A stretch of 64,000 bases of DNA, from the NCBI RefSeq assembly GCF_008124875.1, contig NZ_VNIA01000005.1, forward strand, positions 32,778 to 96,777, in the 5' to 3' direction. The notes under the pieces are model-generated. The model worked only from the letters and a program-made list of their open reading frames with translations. It did no database searches and had not been told where the DNA came from. Source of the DNA: Tenacibaculum adriaticum. GTDB lineage: Bacteria; Bacteroidota; Bacteroidia; Flavobacteriales; Flavobacteriaceae. Below are positions 52,273 through 63,400 of the stretch, one piece after another; the stretch's first letter is position 1, and every line of letters starts with the position of its first letter. Position numbers and translations under genes: made by a program.

Positions 52273-53310
52273 ATGCAAGAAGAGAATAACGATATAGAAG
52301 AAAACGACGAATTATATGAGCATCATAGAATTGTTGCTACTCCGGGACAAGAACCTTTACGAGTAGATAAGTTTTTAATGAACTTTATAGAAAATGCTAC
52401 CCGAAGTAAAATTCAGCAAACGGCTAAAGCAGGAAATGTTTTAGTAAACGATGTTGTGGTAAAATCAAATTACAAAGTAAAACCTCACGATGTTGTTCGT
52501 ATTGTTTTAGCGCATCCGCCACACGAAAATTTACTAATAGCAGAAGACATTCCGATTGATATTGTTTATGAAGATGACGATGTAATTGTGGTGAATAAAC
52601 CTGCGGGTATGGTGGTGCATCCGGGTCATGGAAATTATTCAGGAACCTTGGTAAATGGGTTAATTCATCATATAGAAAATTTACCAACTAATAGTAATGA
52701 GCGCCCAGGGTTGGTACATAGAATTGATAAAGATACTAGCGGATTGTTAGTGGTTGCCAAAACAGAATATGCTATGGCACATTTATCAAAACAATTTTTT
52801 GATCGCAAAACAGAACGACTTTATTACGCATTGGTTTGGGGAAATATAGAAGAGGATGAAGGTACAATTGAAGGACATATAGGACGTAGCTTAAAAAATC
52901 GTTTACAAATGGCTGTTTTTCCTGATGGTGAATTAGGGAAGCCAGCAATCACACATTTTAAAGTACTCGAGCGTTTAACGTATGTAACTTTAGTGCAATG
53001 TAAATTAGAAACAGGACGTACGCATCAAATTAGAGCGCATTTTAAACATATTGGTCATACGCTTTTTAACGATGAGCGTTATGGTGGAAATCTTATTTTA
53101 AAAGGAACTACGTTTACAAAGTATAAACAGTTTGTAGATAATTGCTTTAAAGTATTACCAAGACAAGCATTACATGCAAAAACATTAGGATTTACACATC
53201 CAACAACAAAAGAATTTATGCAGTTTGATTCTGAAATTCCTTCAGATATAGAAGCTTGTTTAGAGAAGTGGAGAACTTATTCTGAACATTCTAAACACGA
53301 AGAAATATAA
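52273..53310 (+). CDS. rluD: RluA-family 23S rRNA pseudouridine synthase (RluD-like)
   Basis: The enzyme converts uridines in 23S rRNA to pseudouridine. The 345 residues have an N-terminal S4 RNA-binding domain (about 25-85, EPLRVDKFLMNFIENATRSK) and a catalytic domain (about 100-310). The active-site aspartate lies in LVHRIDKDTSGLLVVAKT near residue 155. ALVWGNIEEDEGTIEGHIG and LETGRTHQIRAHFKHIGHTL are family signatures. The exact site specificity (RluC, RluD or RluA type) cannot be proved; RluD-like is the nearest. It follows the PASTA gene and ends at a terminator. Confidence 0.9.
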   Translation: MQEENNDIEENDELYEHHRIVATPGQEPLRVDKFLMNFIENATRSKIQQTAKAGNVLVNDVVVKSNYKVKPHDVVRIVLAHPPHENLLIAEDIPIDIVYEDDDVIVVNKPAGMVVHPGHGNYSGTLVNGLIHHIENLPTNSNERPGLVHRIDKDTSGLLVVAKTEYAMAHLSKQFFDRKTERLYYALVWGNIEEDEGTIEGHIGRSLKNRLQMAVFPDGELGKPAITHFKVLERLTYVTLVQCKLETGRTHQIRAHFKHIGHTLFNDERYGGNLILKGTTFTKYKQFVDNCFKVLPRQALHAKTLGFTHPTTKEFMQFDSEIPSDIEACLEKWRTYSEHSKHEEI

Positions 53311-53334
53311 TAATATGAATTTTGTACATGGTTG

Positions 53335-53366
53335 AAAGCTAGATTTTTAAAAATCTAGCTTTTTTA
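53335..53366 (+). terminator. Intrinsic terminator after rluD
   Basis: A perfect palindrome with 14-base arms (AAAGCTAGATTTTT / AAAAATCTAGCTTT) followed by T. Confidence 0.85.
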
Positions 53367-53525
53367 CTTATTGAAAGTAAGTTTTTTATTATTAGTTATT
53401 TACCGATTGTTCTACGGCTTCTTGAGAATCGTGTATTTGGAAATTGTTTGATTAATAGGCTTAAATATTAAATTCTCACAGAAGTTTTTTTAATAGAAAT
53501 AAATTAAATTTTGATATAAAAAAAA

Positions 53526-53564
53526 AATAAACCACTTATCAATTTTCTGATAAGTGGTTTTAAT
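53526..53564 (-). terminator. Intrinsic terminator after the lipoprotein gene at 53587
   Basis: Read leftward, stem AACCACTTATC / GATAAGTGGTT with an 8-base loop and a run of T. Confidence 0.85.
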
Positions 53565-53586
53565 TTTATATAATTAGTTAGTTTAA

Positions 53587-54228
53587 TTATTTAACTTTTC
53601 TGTAAGTAAGTTCATAATCGTCACCATCAATGTTTAAGTTGTAATTGTATTTCTGAGGATCGTTATTCACAATAAAAGATCGTTGTAACTTACCATCAAC
53701 TACATCTACTTTATCAGTTCTTTCATTTTTAATAGACTTAATATCTTCCACCGCAATTTCAACAATTTCCTTGTTTTCATGTGAAGCAAATCCAATAATT
53801 TCTACATCACCAACGCTAGCGTAAGATCTTCCTTTAAGTGGCGTAGTAGTTATGTAAAATTCTTTATAACCATCGTTGTTTTGATCTAAAGTAAAAGTTT
53901 CTAACACCTTACCTTCAAAGCTAATTACTTTTCTAAATTCGTTTTCTAACCCTTTCGTATAAATTAAAATACGATTATTATCCTTGTTATTCGCAGCAAT
54001 ATTAAAAGTAAAATTATCAGCTTCTAGGGTTTTCTTTAACGAGTAGTCATTTAATAATTCGGTTATCGATTTTCCTTCAATAAAAATATCATCATCAGAA
54101 TCTATTTTTACATTATCTACGTCTCTGATTTCAGTATCTACTGATTTTTTCTCATCTTTATTATTCTTACAACTAATTACAGCAACGGTAAATAGTAAGA
54201 TTAATAGTTTAATTTTTAATGATTTCAT
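53587..54228 (-). CDS. Lipoprotein of unknown function
   Basis: The 213-residue protein has a lipoprotein signal (about 1-20, LLFTVAVISC then KNNKDE), an acidic linker rich in Asp and Lys (about 22-50), then a beta-rich domain with TFTLDQNNDGYKEFYITTT near 115 (resembling an EF-hand-like or VCBS-type DxNxDG loop). The end is DPQKYNYNLNIDGDDYELTY. No known family is recognised. The DQNNDG loop may bind calcium, but one loop is weak evidence. It is a single-gene unit between cmk and rluD. Confidence 0.6.
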   Translation of the reverse strand: MKSLKIKLLILLFTVAVISCKNNKDEKKSVDTEIRDVDNVKIDSDDDIFIEGKSITELLNDYSLKKTLEADNFTFNIAANNKDNNRILIYTKGLENEFRKVISFEGKVLETFTLDQNNDGYKEFYITTTPLKGRSYASVGDVEIIGFASHENKEIVEIAVEDIKSIKNERTDKVDVVDGKLQRSFIVNNDPQKYNYNLNIDGDDYELTYRKVK

Positions 54229-54329
54229 GGTCTATAGTTTTTTAGTTACACCACAAAATTATACCAAAACCTAAAGAGAGGTTAACTCATATCAATTAAA
54301 CTTTTCCTCATTTAATTGTTAAGGGCAGA

Positions 54330-55025
54330 TTAGTTTTTGTTGAGTTTATCATTTACCAAGCTCATAATGCGTTCGAATTGTTCTTTTAATCCCATATCAG
54401 AATTATCAAGTTCTATCGCATCTTTTGCTTTTGTTAAAGGAGAGTCTTCACGAGTAGAGTCAATTCTATCACGTTCTTGCACGTTGTTAAGTATTTCTTT
54501 AAAATTAACAGCATCACCTCTGTCTATTAACTCTTTGTATCTGCGAGTTGCACGTTTGTCAGCAGATGCGGTCATGAATAATTTTAATTCAGCATCAGGA
54601 AAAACCACGGTACCAATATCACGACCATCCATTACAATACCTTTGTTTTTTCCCATTTCTTGTTGCGCTTTCACGAGTTTTTTTCGAACTTGAGAAATAG
54701 TAGCAACAGGACTCACAAATTTAGATACTTCCATAGTTCGAATTTCCTTTTCAACGTTTTTACCATTTAAAAACATTTCAGCAAACCCCAACTCTTTATT
54801 AAAATGAAAAGAAAGTTGAATAGTAGGTAAATCAGCAATTAATTTTTCAACTTCAAAAGTAGTATCTGTAATATAACGACGTTGCATTGCATATAAAGTT
54901 ACTGCACGGTACATGGCGCCTGTATCTACATATATATAGCCTAATTTTTGAGCTAATTGTTTGGCAATAGTACTTTTTCCGGTAGATGAAAATCCGTCAA
55001 TAGCAATGGTAATCTTCTTTGTCAT
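54330..55025 (-). CDS. cmk: Cytidylate kinase
   Basis: Cmk phosphorylates CMP and dCMP. The 231-residue kinase starts ITIAIDGFSSTGKSTIAKQL with the Walker A loop (GFSSTGKST), then YVDTGAMYRAVTLYAM, VMDGRDIGTVVFPDAELKLF and the lid-region ERDRIDSTREDSPL. All four blocks are diagnostic. It lies next to porQ on the same strand (54 bases downstream), a pairing common in Bacteroidota. Confidence 0.97.
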   Translation of the reverse strand: MTKKITIAIDGFSSTGKSTIAKQLAQKLGYIYVDTGAMYRAVTLYAMQRRYITDTTFEVEKLIADLPTIQLSFHFNKELGFAEMFLNGKNVEKEIRTMEVSKFVSPVATISQVRKKLVKAQQEMGKNKGIVMDGRDIGTVVFPDAELKLFMTASADKRATRRYKELIDRGDAVNFKEILNNVQERDRIDSTREDSPLTKAKDAIELDNSDMGLKEQFERIMSLVNDKLNKN

Positions 55026-55079
55026 TGTAAATAAATATAGGCAAAGATAAAGTATGGAAGGTTAATAAGAAAGAAAGCG

Positions 55080-56126
55080 TTAATATCTTCTAGGGTTATG
55101 TCCTTTCAATTCTCGATTCAAGTCTATTTCTAAACTAAACGTACTTGCGTTAGCAGCAAGATGGTATTTAGAATAGGCGTAGTTTAATTTGAATTTATTC
55201 ATTTGTAGTCCAAAACCAAAAGAGAGTCCGCCAAAAGAACGTACATTTTGTAGCTGGAGTTCTTTTCCTCTCCTAAAATTATACCCAAGCCTAAGATTAA
55301 TAACACTTTTCGGGAATAGCTCTGCGCCAATCGACACATGCCTAAAAGCATTGTCTATAAAAGAAATACTTTCTTTGGTAACATTACCTTCTAAATCGGT
55401 TGTTTGGTTAGAAGGATTCGCTACGGCAATATTCCATTTTTGTAAATTATCTAACGTTGCATACCATCGTAAAGGAACATTTTCTAATTGATACGAGCCT
55501 CCTAAAGCAATATCAAGCGGTAAACGTTCGTGAGTACCGTCAAAAGAATCAATTTGTGTGCCCACATTTCGTAAAACTAACGTAAGTATATACGGTTTGT
55601 AATCGTTGTAATAAATTATACCAAAATCTGCAGCAATACCAGAAGAAGAATAATTTGCGATGGAAGAATTAATATATTTAACATTTGCACCTACATAAAA
55701 ATTAGAATTGGGTATTAGAGAAGCATACCCTAATGAAAGGACAATGTCACTAGCATTAAAAGTACCCGTTTCATTACCTTCTTCATCCGCAGCAATAAGA
55801 CTACCGTAGTTTACATACTTAAAATTAGCATGCATGGTTTCCATTTGTCTGCTAAAACGATGCGCATAAGAAACAGAACCCATAGAAATATCGCCAATAT
55901 GGCTAGTGTAATTGGCAGATAAATGCCTGTCTATATTTAAATTTATCGAGGCAGGGTTCCAAACAGGTTGGTTAACATCGTCTAAAAAAGTGAGTACTTT
56001 TCCACCCAAAGCAGTTTGCCTTGCAGAGGTGGTTGTATTTAATATTAAAAAAGCTTCTTCACCTCCAGTTTGTGAGTAACAAATACTATTAAAAACTAAA
56101 AAAAAGAGTGAGAATTTTTTGAGCAT
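55080..56126 (-). CDS. porQ: Type IX secretion system protein PorQ
   Basis: PorQ is a beta-barrel-type component of the type IX secretion system, needed for attaching or exporting sorting-domain proteins. The 348 residues have a signal peptide (about 1-18, NSICYSQ) and the diagnostic start GGEEAFLILNTTTSARQTALGGK, then NPASINLNIDRHLSANYTSHIGD. The rest is a series of beta strands ending EIDLNRELKGHNPRRY, with no terminal aromatic residue. It is divergent from the type IX substrate operon at 56304, which supports a surface-protein role of this end of the window. Confidence 0.93.
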   Translation of the reverse strand: MLKKFSLFFLVFNSICYSQTGGEEAFLILNTTTSARQTALGGKVLTFLDDVNQPVWNPASINLNIDRHLSANYTSHIGDISMGSVSYAHRFSRQMETMHANFKYVNYGSLIAADEEGNETGTFNASDIVLSLGYASLIPNSNFYVGANVKYINSSIANYSSSGIAADFGIIYYNDYKPYILTLVLRNVGTQIDSFDGTHERLPLDIALGGSYQLENVPLRWYATLDNLQKWNIAVANPSNQTTDLEGNVTKESISFIDNAFRHVSIGAELFPKSVINLRLGYNFRRGKELQLQNVRSFGGLSFGFGLQMNKFKLNYAYSKYHLAANASTFSLEIDLNRELKGHNPRRY

Positions 56127-56223
56127 TCAAAAAAAAAATTAACTTTAGAGTATAATTTGTAAAAATAACGTATTAAATTCAAAGATAGTATGTTGATATT
56201 TGTTTAAAATAATAAAGTTGATA

Positions 56224-56256
56224 TTTGATTGATTTTATTAAATTTAGATATATTTG
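56224..56256 (+). promoter_or_regulatory. Promoter of the type IX surface-protein operon
   Basis: TTTG (56224-56227), 21 bases, then TATATTTG (56249-56256), a full TTTG-N-TAnnTTTG match, 47 bases before the ATG at 56304. Confidence 0.7.
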
Positions 56257-56303
56257 CAGGTAATTAATATATAGAATATGCTAATTAATAGTCCCCATCT
56301 ATT

Positions 56304-58499
56304 ATGTGTAAACACAATCCCTTAACCCTAAAACACGTTTTAGGTCTTTTTGTTTTACTATTTAGCTCAGGTTTGTTTTCTCAAGAATTACAAATACCTG
56401 AGGTGGTTAGTACCACAAACCATTCAATAACGCTAGATCATTTATGTGCATCAAGTGGCTTTAATAATTTTACTGTCAAATTTTCATGGGGAGTACCTCC
56501 ACACTTTAATGCTGATAATATTTTTTATATTGACTTATATGATGCAGATGATAATTTAGTCGGTAATGTGGGGTCAATAACTAATAAGAATTTTGATATT
56601 TTTGATGTTACAGGAACTTTTTCATTACCTACAGATACATACGGAACTGGATACAGAATTAGAATAAGAGCGACATCTCCTGAAATGACAGGGCCACCTT
56701 CGGAACCTTTTGAGGCGTATTACAGACCAGATGTAAGTTTAATTTTAAATGGAAATAATCAAAATGTAGTTTTATGTGGTAGCACACCAACAGAAATAAG
56801 TTTAAATACGGATGATACTTACGAATACATTTGGTATTTTAATGATAATCCTATAGCAGGAGAAACTGGGCCAACACTAATGGTTTCTGCACCAGGGGTG
56901 TATTATGCACTCATTGAAGCAGGACAATGTAGTGATTCTTATCAACCCTCAAATTCTGTAACTGTAAGTTCATTAGATGTAGATGATGTTTCTATAGAAG
57001 GAGATAATACGGTGGAAATATGTGCTGATGATACCTACACTTTGGTGTCAAGTGTAGATGATGCTTCTTATTTATACGAATGGTATAAAGATGGAGATCT
57101 TATAGTGTCTGCTGATGAACCAACATATACAACTCCTGTTGGAGAACAGTTTGGAGTATACCATTTAGAAGTAACCGTAAGTGGTTGTACTGTTAGTTCT
57201 CAAGAAGTTACTATACAGCAACAAACAGGGGCTAATTTCGATTTTACGATCGATAGTGCCCTAACCAGAATTAAGTTACCATGTGAATCTTTTGTATTAA
57301 CTGTTGAAGATAATTTGACTTCAGCAACTTATACTTGGTTTAAAAATGGAGCGCAATTGGGTGCAACTTCAAATAATTTTAATGTTACAGCGCCAGGAGA
57401 ATACTATGTTGTAGTGACTGATACTTCTGGGGCGTGTCCGTTTTCTAAAGAATCTGAAGTGTATACAGTTTTAGGGGTTGATAATCTTGTTACAGTTATA
57501 AGAACAGATTATGATGCAGATTGTACGGCAGCTACGACTAAATTATCAATAGTAGGTATTAAAGCCTCAGCAACAGATGGTAATCAATATGATTTGTCTA
57601 CAAGTCAAATAGATTCATTTAATTTTCAATGGTTTAAAGACGGCGCTGCTGTTTCTGGAGCAACGGCTAATGAACTAAATATAGATTCGTATAATGATAA
57701 TGGGGCTTATCAATTAAATGTTTCTGGATGTTCTCTTTCTTCAGATTCTGAACCTTTGTCAGTGCTTTTAACTTTGGATGTAGAAATTCAATCGTCTTCA
57801 CCATCAAATAGTGTTTGTCCGGGAGGTACTATTGATTTATCGGTAGCTATCGAACCAGGATTTACGTATACTTGGTATAAAGACGATGTAGAAATTACTG
57901 TAACTGATCCATCAACTATAGAAGTTTCTGAGATTGGGGAGTATTATGTGACTTTTGAAGGGTTTGGTTGTCTTAATACTGTACCATCAGTAGAAATTGT
58001 AGAATTTGACGCTTCGGTATTAGAAGTAAGTCCATCAACGACAGCAATTTTAACGCCAGGAGAAACCACAACTTTAACAGCGTCTGGTGCAGATTCTTAC
58101 GAGTGGTATAATGAAGCAGGTACGTTACTTTCTACCAATGAACAACTAGAGGTAAACAGGTTAGGAAATTACACTTTAATAGGTACAGTAGGAAATTGCA
58201 CAGTAGAAAAAATTATTCAAGTGGTAGAAGACGATGGTAAATTAATGATTCCTAATGTCTTATCTCCTTTTAATGGAGACGGAGTAAACGATACTTGGGA
58301 GTTACCAAATAGGTTAGCATTTCAACCAAATGTGACAGTAATTATATACAATTCAAGAGGAAAAGAAGTTTTAAACACAACCGATTATCAAAATAATTGG
58401 CCAGAAGACAATAATTTAAAAGACGGAGCGATATTCTATTTTAAAGTTATTAAAGATAATAGTTTAGTAAAAGCAGGCACAATATCCGTTTTAGAATAG
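56304..58499 (+). CDS. Type IX-secreted surface protein with Ig-like repeats and type B sorting domain
   Basis: A signal peptide (about residues 1-27) is followed by an N-terminal domain (about 30-145). Then come six similar Ig/PKD-like units, centred near residues 173, 258, 343, 439, 520 and 598. Each has W-(Y/F)-x-(D/N) and ends with a Y-x-(V/L)-x-V-x-x-(S/G)-x-C pattern, so disulfides are likely. Residues about 647-731 are the gliding-motility-associated (type B) C-terminal domain: IPNVLSPFNGDGVNDTWELP, VIIYNSRGKEVLNTTDY, KDGAIFYFKV. It is probably exported by type IX secretion and attached to the cell surface with help of the PorP/SprF-like protein encoded 7 bases downstream. A role in adhesion or gliding is inferred. 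Confidence 0.92.
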   Translation: MCKHNPLTLKHVLGLFVLLFSSGLFSQELQIPEVVSTTNHSITLDHLCASSGFNNFTVKFSWGVPPHFNADNIFYIDLYDADDNLVGNVGSITNKNFDIFDVTGTFSLPTDTYGTGYRIRIRATSPEMTGPPSEPFEAYYRPDVSLILNGNNQNVVLCGSTPTEISLNTDDTYEYIWYFNDNPIAGETGPTLMVSAPGVYYALIEAGQCSDSYQPSNSVTVSSLDVDDVSIEGDNTVEICADDTYTLVSSVDDASYLYEWYKDGDLIVSADEPTYTTPVGEQFGVYHLEVTVSGCTVSSQEVTIQQQTGANFDFTIDSALTRIKLPCESFVLTVEDNLTSATYTWFKNGAQLGATSNNFNVTAPGEYYVVVTDTSGACPFSKESEVYTVLGVDNLVTVIRTDYDADCTAATTKLSIVGIKASATDGNQYDLSTSQIDSFNFQWFKDGAAVSGATANELNIDSYNDNGAYQLNVSGCSLSSDSEPLSVLLTLDVEIQSSSPSNSVCPGGTIDLSVAIEPGFTYTWYKDDVEITVTDPSTIEVSEIGEYYVTFEGFGCLNTVPSVEIVEFDASVLEVSPSTTAILTPGETTTLTASGADSYEWYNEAGTLLSTNEQLEVNRLGNYTLIGTVGNCTVEKIIQVVEDDGKLMIPNVLSPFNGDGVNDTWELPNRLAFQPNVTVIIYNSRGKEVLNTTDYQNNWPEDNNLKDGAIFYFKVIKDNSLVKAGTISVLE

Positions 58500-58506
58500 A
58501 TACAAT

Positions 58507-60384
58507 ATGATAAAGAAAATTACATTAAATATACTTATATTATTAGCAGTTTCAACCTCTTTTGCGCAAGGAGGAGGCTTACCTGAAGATGAATATAGTG
58601 GGTTTTCTTCAAGAAGCTTTATGAAGTTTAATAATTTCTTAAGTGTTCCTACTTTTTCTTTATTACATGGAAATACTAGAACAATTCAAGCCATTACAAG
58701 AAATGCGAATATTCAGTTTGAAGATGCTTCTCGGTTACAAATTTTAAGTTATTCTGGTAAAGTACGTGAAAATGTTGGAGCAGGTATGGCTGTTTTTCAA
58801 CAAGAAATAGGTGCTTTTAAAGATTTCGGAGCACTGGCTAATTATGCATATCAAGTGCAATTAGGTGCAGAAAGTAAATTAACATTTGGTTTTAATTTCT
58901 TTTATAGTAGAAGAGGATTAGATAATCCGAGAGTTTTATCTAACGGAGATGAATCATTAATTAATAATTATCAAGATAAACCCGTGGTGGTGTTTCAACC
59001 TGCAGCTACCGTTTCATTCGGGAAGTTTTACGCAGGTTTGTTTTTTGAAAATTTAGGAGATTTTAATTTAAAGAGAAGCGAGTTTGTAACCTCTTTTGCA
59101 GATAAAACGATATCGGCACATGCGGGGTATACTACAGATTTTAATAATTTTAGTGGACTCTTAGAAGATGCAAACCTACGTTTTTTAGGAGTTGTAAGAC
59201 GTTCTAAAATAGATGGTTTTTCTTATTCTGGTAACGTGTTAGCAGATTTACCAAAAGCAGGTTGGGTTAAAGTAGGGTATGATAATCTTTTTGGTCTAAA
59301 TGCAGGTTTAGGGATTAATCTATCAGAAAATCTTTCTATTGGATTTTCGTATGAAAAACAAGATAATTTAGGAGGAACTAATGAAGTAGGTCTTATTTAT
59401 TCTTTAGGAAAAACAAGAACAAGAAGAGATAGAATCTCGAAACCAAATGTAGAAATTATTTTACCAGATGATACTACACCAGAGGTAAAGCCTGTTCCTG
59501 TAGAAATTAGAAAAGAAGAATATAAAGATGAAGAGCATAACGATTTGTCTGATGAAATACAAAGAGCCCAAGATTCTTTAAATACGTTACACAAGAAAGT
59601 GGATGAGATTTTAAATTTACTTAAAAATCAGCCTAAGCAAGTAGAGATAATAAGAGAAGTTAAAACAGTAGTACAACCTAAAGAAGTTTTAGATACATCT
59701 TTAAAAAGAAGTAAAGAAACACCATGGAGAAAGAAAACGATTACTAGAACCTCTAGTGGAGGTGGTGGCGGTACAATGTACTATGTTGCTGTAGATTTAT
59801 TTAAAGACGATGACAAAGCAAAAGATTTAGTTGCTCTGTATAAGAAACGTAAGATTAAAGTTAAATACGTAAGAGATCCAAGAACCAAAATGTACTATGT
59901 ATATGTAGATAGATTTGCTAAAAAAGAAGATGCAGAAGAAAAAGTAGATGAAGTAAATGGTACAGGGACTAAACGTTTTGAAGATGATAAAAAAGATGAT
60001 AAAGATAAACAGGCTATTAAAGCAGAAAAAACATACAAAGACCCTGTTTATGTAGTAAAAATAACTTTAGGAGGTGAAGGTGAAACTTATACGGAACCAA
60101 AAAGACAACCTAAAGCACGTGTAAGCAATATGAAAATGATGAATGGCTTAGAGGAAGGATATTACTTAGTAGTAAATGTGTTTTCTAAAAAACCATACGC
60201 CGATAAATTTATTGATGAATTACGTACCGATGGTATCGATGCAGGTTATTTTTTAAATCCAGAAACAGGGTATAGACACGTGTACATTCATAAAACAGAT
60301 AAAAAAGAAGAAGCAATACGATTGTATAATAATAATTTAAATAATTCTTATTACGATCGTAAAAATATAGTGCATATTCGATAG
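58507..60384 (+). CDS. PorP/SprF-family type IX secretion outer-membrane protein with SPOR-like repeats
   Basis: The 625-residue protein has a signal peptide (about 1-20) and a PorP/SprF beta-barrel (about 25-300: FNNFLSVPTFSLLHGNTRTI, FGKFYAGLFFENLGDFNL). A proline/charged linker and short coiled coil follow (about 305-390). Two SPOR-like alpha-beta units lie at about 420-475 (MYYVAVDLFKDDDKAKDLVA) and 555-610 (GYYLVVNVFSKKPYADKFID). SprF-type proteins help secrete or anchor the type B surface protein encoded just upstream. The SPOR-like extension, which may bind cell wall, makes it almost twice the size of a plain SprF. Confidence 0.9.
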   Translation: MIKKITLNILILLAVSTSFAQGGGLPEDEYSGFSSRSFMKFNNFLSVPTFSLLHGNTRTIQAITRNANIQFEDASRLQILSYSGKVRENVGAGMAVFQQEIGAFKDFGALANYAYQVQLGAESKLTFGFNFFYSRRGLDNPRVLSNGDESLINNYQDKPVVVFQPAATVSFGKFYAGLFFENLGDFNLKRSEFVTSFADKTISAHAGYTTDFNNFSGLLEDANLRFLGVVRRSKIDGFSYSGNVLADLPKAGWVKVGYDNLFGLNAGLGINLSENLSIGFSYEKQDNLGGTNEVGLIYSLGKTRTRRDRISKPNVEIILPDDTTPEVKPVPVEIRKEEYKDEEHNDLSDEIQRAQDSLNTLHKKVDEILNLLKNQPKQVEIIREVKTVVQPKEVLDTSLKRSKETPWRKKTITRTSSGGGGGTMYYVAVDLFKDDDKAKDLVALYKKRKIKVKYVRDPRTKMYYVYVDRFAKKEDAEEKVDEVNGTGTKRFEDDKKDDKDKQAIKAEKTYKDPVYVVKITLGGEGETYTEPKRQPKARVSNMKMMNGLEEGYYLVVNVFSKKPYADKFIDELRTDGIDAGYFLNPETGYRHVYIHKTDKKEEAIRLYNNNLNNSYYDRKNIVHIR

Positions 60385-60407
60385 AATATTCAAAAAATCC
60401 CCGACAT

Positions 60408-63400
60408 ATGAATAGAAAGATACTTTTAAGTTTAATCGCTTTTTTACAGATAGCACTTTTATTTTCTCAAGAAAATGGAAAAGATAGTATTCAGCTTAAT
60501 GAAAGTAAAGGATACTTGGAATTAAGGAATACACTTTTTAAAGCAAATAGACCTCCAGCAGGTTTTCAACAACGTGTTATTAACCCAGATGGTTCCGCTG
60601 GTGGAATCAATGTAAAAGGTAATATTACTTTTATTGCAAATAATGTATTAAATAGAGATAGTAATAATAGAGACCCTGAAGATCCTTATGATGGTAATGA
60701 TTCAAATGGAAGTATCAATATGCAATATATTGATATTGATAATGATGGAACCACCGATTCCTCTAGTTCTGATGTTTTAAATCTCCCAAATTGTTCTCGA
60801 GTGGTTCATGCAGGGTTGTATTGGGCAGGGGTATATCCAGCTGATAGATGGAATAATTTAAATGGAGGAAGGTCGGATGATCCTCATGAAATGAAGTTTA
60901 AGTTACCAGGAGGGGCTTATCAAGATATTGTAGCAACTACTGCTGATAGAGAAATAATTTTTGATGATAACTTTACTTATATTTGTTATAAAGATATAAC
61001 AGGCATGATTCAAGGGTTGGGAGACGACCCAAATGGTACTTATTTTGGTGCAAATGTTAGAGCGATAAGAGGAGTTGATTCAAATGGAGGCTTAGGAGGT
61101 TCAGGGGGATGGATTATGGTTGTTATTTATGAAAATGAAACGGAAACAAGTAAAAATATTTCTGTTTTTGATGGTTTTGCAGAAGTAAGCTCTGGGAATA
61201 ATCAAGATATATCTTATTCTGGTTTTACTACGGTTCCTGTAGGTCCAAATATTAATGATCCAGCACCCGTAAGAGCTAGTTTGCTAGCGGCAACATTAGA
61301 GGGAGATAGAAATCTTAGAGGGGATAGTTTTCAAATTCAAGAGGCTGTTGATCCTAATGGAGATGGGATATATGAATATATAGACCAATATACACCTAAT
61401 GTAAATCCAAGACAATGGGTTAATGGTAATTGGTGGAATCCTGGTTATTGGAGATATAATTTTTTCAATGGTTCTATAAGTAGATATGACCAATATGTAA
61501 CAACAAGAGTTCCAGATAGTGAAAATACTCTAGGGTTAGATGTAGATTTGTATGAGTTAAACAATCCTAACAATAGTGTTATTGGAAATGAACAAACAAC
61601 AGCTAATGTTAGATTTACGACCAATCAAGATGTGTATTGGCCCTTTTTAAATGCATTAACAGTTGAAATTATAGCTCCTGAAATTGAATTAATTAAAGGT
61701 ATTGTAGATGCTTCAGGTAACGATATACAAGGAACAGATGTAACGCTTGGGAGTGAATTATGGTACGATATTAGTTTTCAAAACGTAGGTACGGATGATG
61801 CTACGAATACCATAATAACAGATAGATTACCTAAAAATGTTGATTTATTAACGACGACAGCAGGTAACGGATCGATTGGACCAGATGGGATAACGTACTT
61901 CGATATTGATTTACCAGACGGAGTAACTATAGCAGGTTATGATCCTCCAAGTGCTTCAAATGATTTTAGAGCAGAAGTTAGATTGTCTGTAGAAGACTCG
62001 ATGGTTTTAGAAGGAGGTGCTGTTCATAGCATACGAATGCATGTTCAAGTAGTTTCTGACTGTAATGATCTTAGAGATGTGTGTTCTAATGTTATTGAAA
62101 ATCAGGCTTTTGCAAAGTGTGATGGTGTTAAAGGAGGTGTCGTAGTAAATAATCCAAGTTTTTCTGGGATAGATGCTTGTGATTTCGGTATTGTAGGTTC
62201 TTCTAACTTTTTAGTAGATGTAGACGATTGCGGGTATGAAAGAGAGGAAGTACTTTGTGGTACACAAATAACCTTAATAGCAGGAGCTGATTTTGCCTCT
62301 TATGAATGGGTAAATGCAGCGAATCCGTCGGTTGTTTTAGGAACCAATCAAACTTTAGTAGTTACTCAAGTAGGACAGTACATTGTTAGAAAAGTTGCCC
62401 CAACATCTTCAGGGTGCTTAAATACTCAAGAAATTATTAACGTAATTCCTTTTGGTAGTGGAGGTAATCCTATAGTAAACTCGTTAAATGTTTCAGGAGA
62501 CTCATATATTACAAGAACTTGTAGTAATAATAATGTAGACGTTGTAGAAATTTATTTGTGTGGAGATTCCGATTTAGTTTCTTTAGCCACAGGTATTACA
62601 GCACCAACTACAGTAAAATGGCAACAATTAAGAGCTAGCTGTAGCCCTGACCCAGATCCTGATTGTCCTAATTTAGCCCCTACATGTTGGGAAGATGTAG
62701 CTACAAGTGCAGATTCACCAACAAGAAATTTTTCTGATCCAGGACAATACAGAGTAGTAATAACAGAAGAAGGAGGTTGTTTTGGGAGTTATTATTTTAA
62801 TGTATTTAAAGCCAATATAACCCCAACAATTACTACCGAAGATATTATTTGTAGTAATCCAGGTAATATAACAATATCTGGTGTGCCAACTATTTATGAA
62901 TATGCTATAGTAACATCTGGAAGCCCAGCACCAGCAGATTCTGCTTATCAATCTTTAGTTTCACCAGAAACTACTTTTGTTTTTTCAGTAACCACAGCAG
63001 GAAATTATGATGTATATATAAAATCAGATGATACATCATGTGTATATTTTTACCCTAATTATCAGGTAAACGAAGTAGATATCGATGTTAATATAGAAAC
63101 AGACCCTATACAGTGTTATGATTCTACAGGAGAGATTCGAATTCAAATAAATAGTGATATTCCAGCACCGTATTCATATACTATTACGAGTGGAGGATCT
63201 ACGGTTGGAACCTATGGGCCAACTAGTGATAAATCTTACCCTTTTACAGTTTCTAATGGAGGAACTTACACGGTAAATGTAACATCAGCTGAATGTAATT
63301 ATTCAGAAGATGTAACTTTTACAAGACCACCAGAATTAACATTAACAGCAGTTAATACGAAAGATATTAGTTGTATTGGAGGTTCTTCAGATGGAATTAT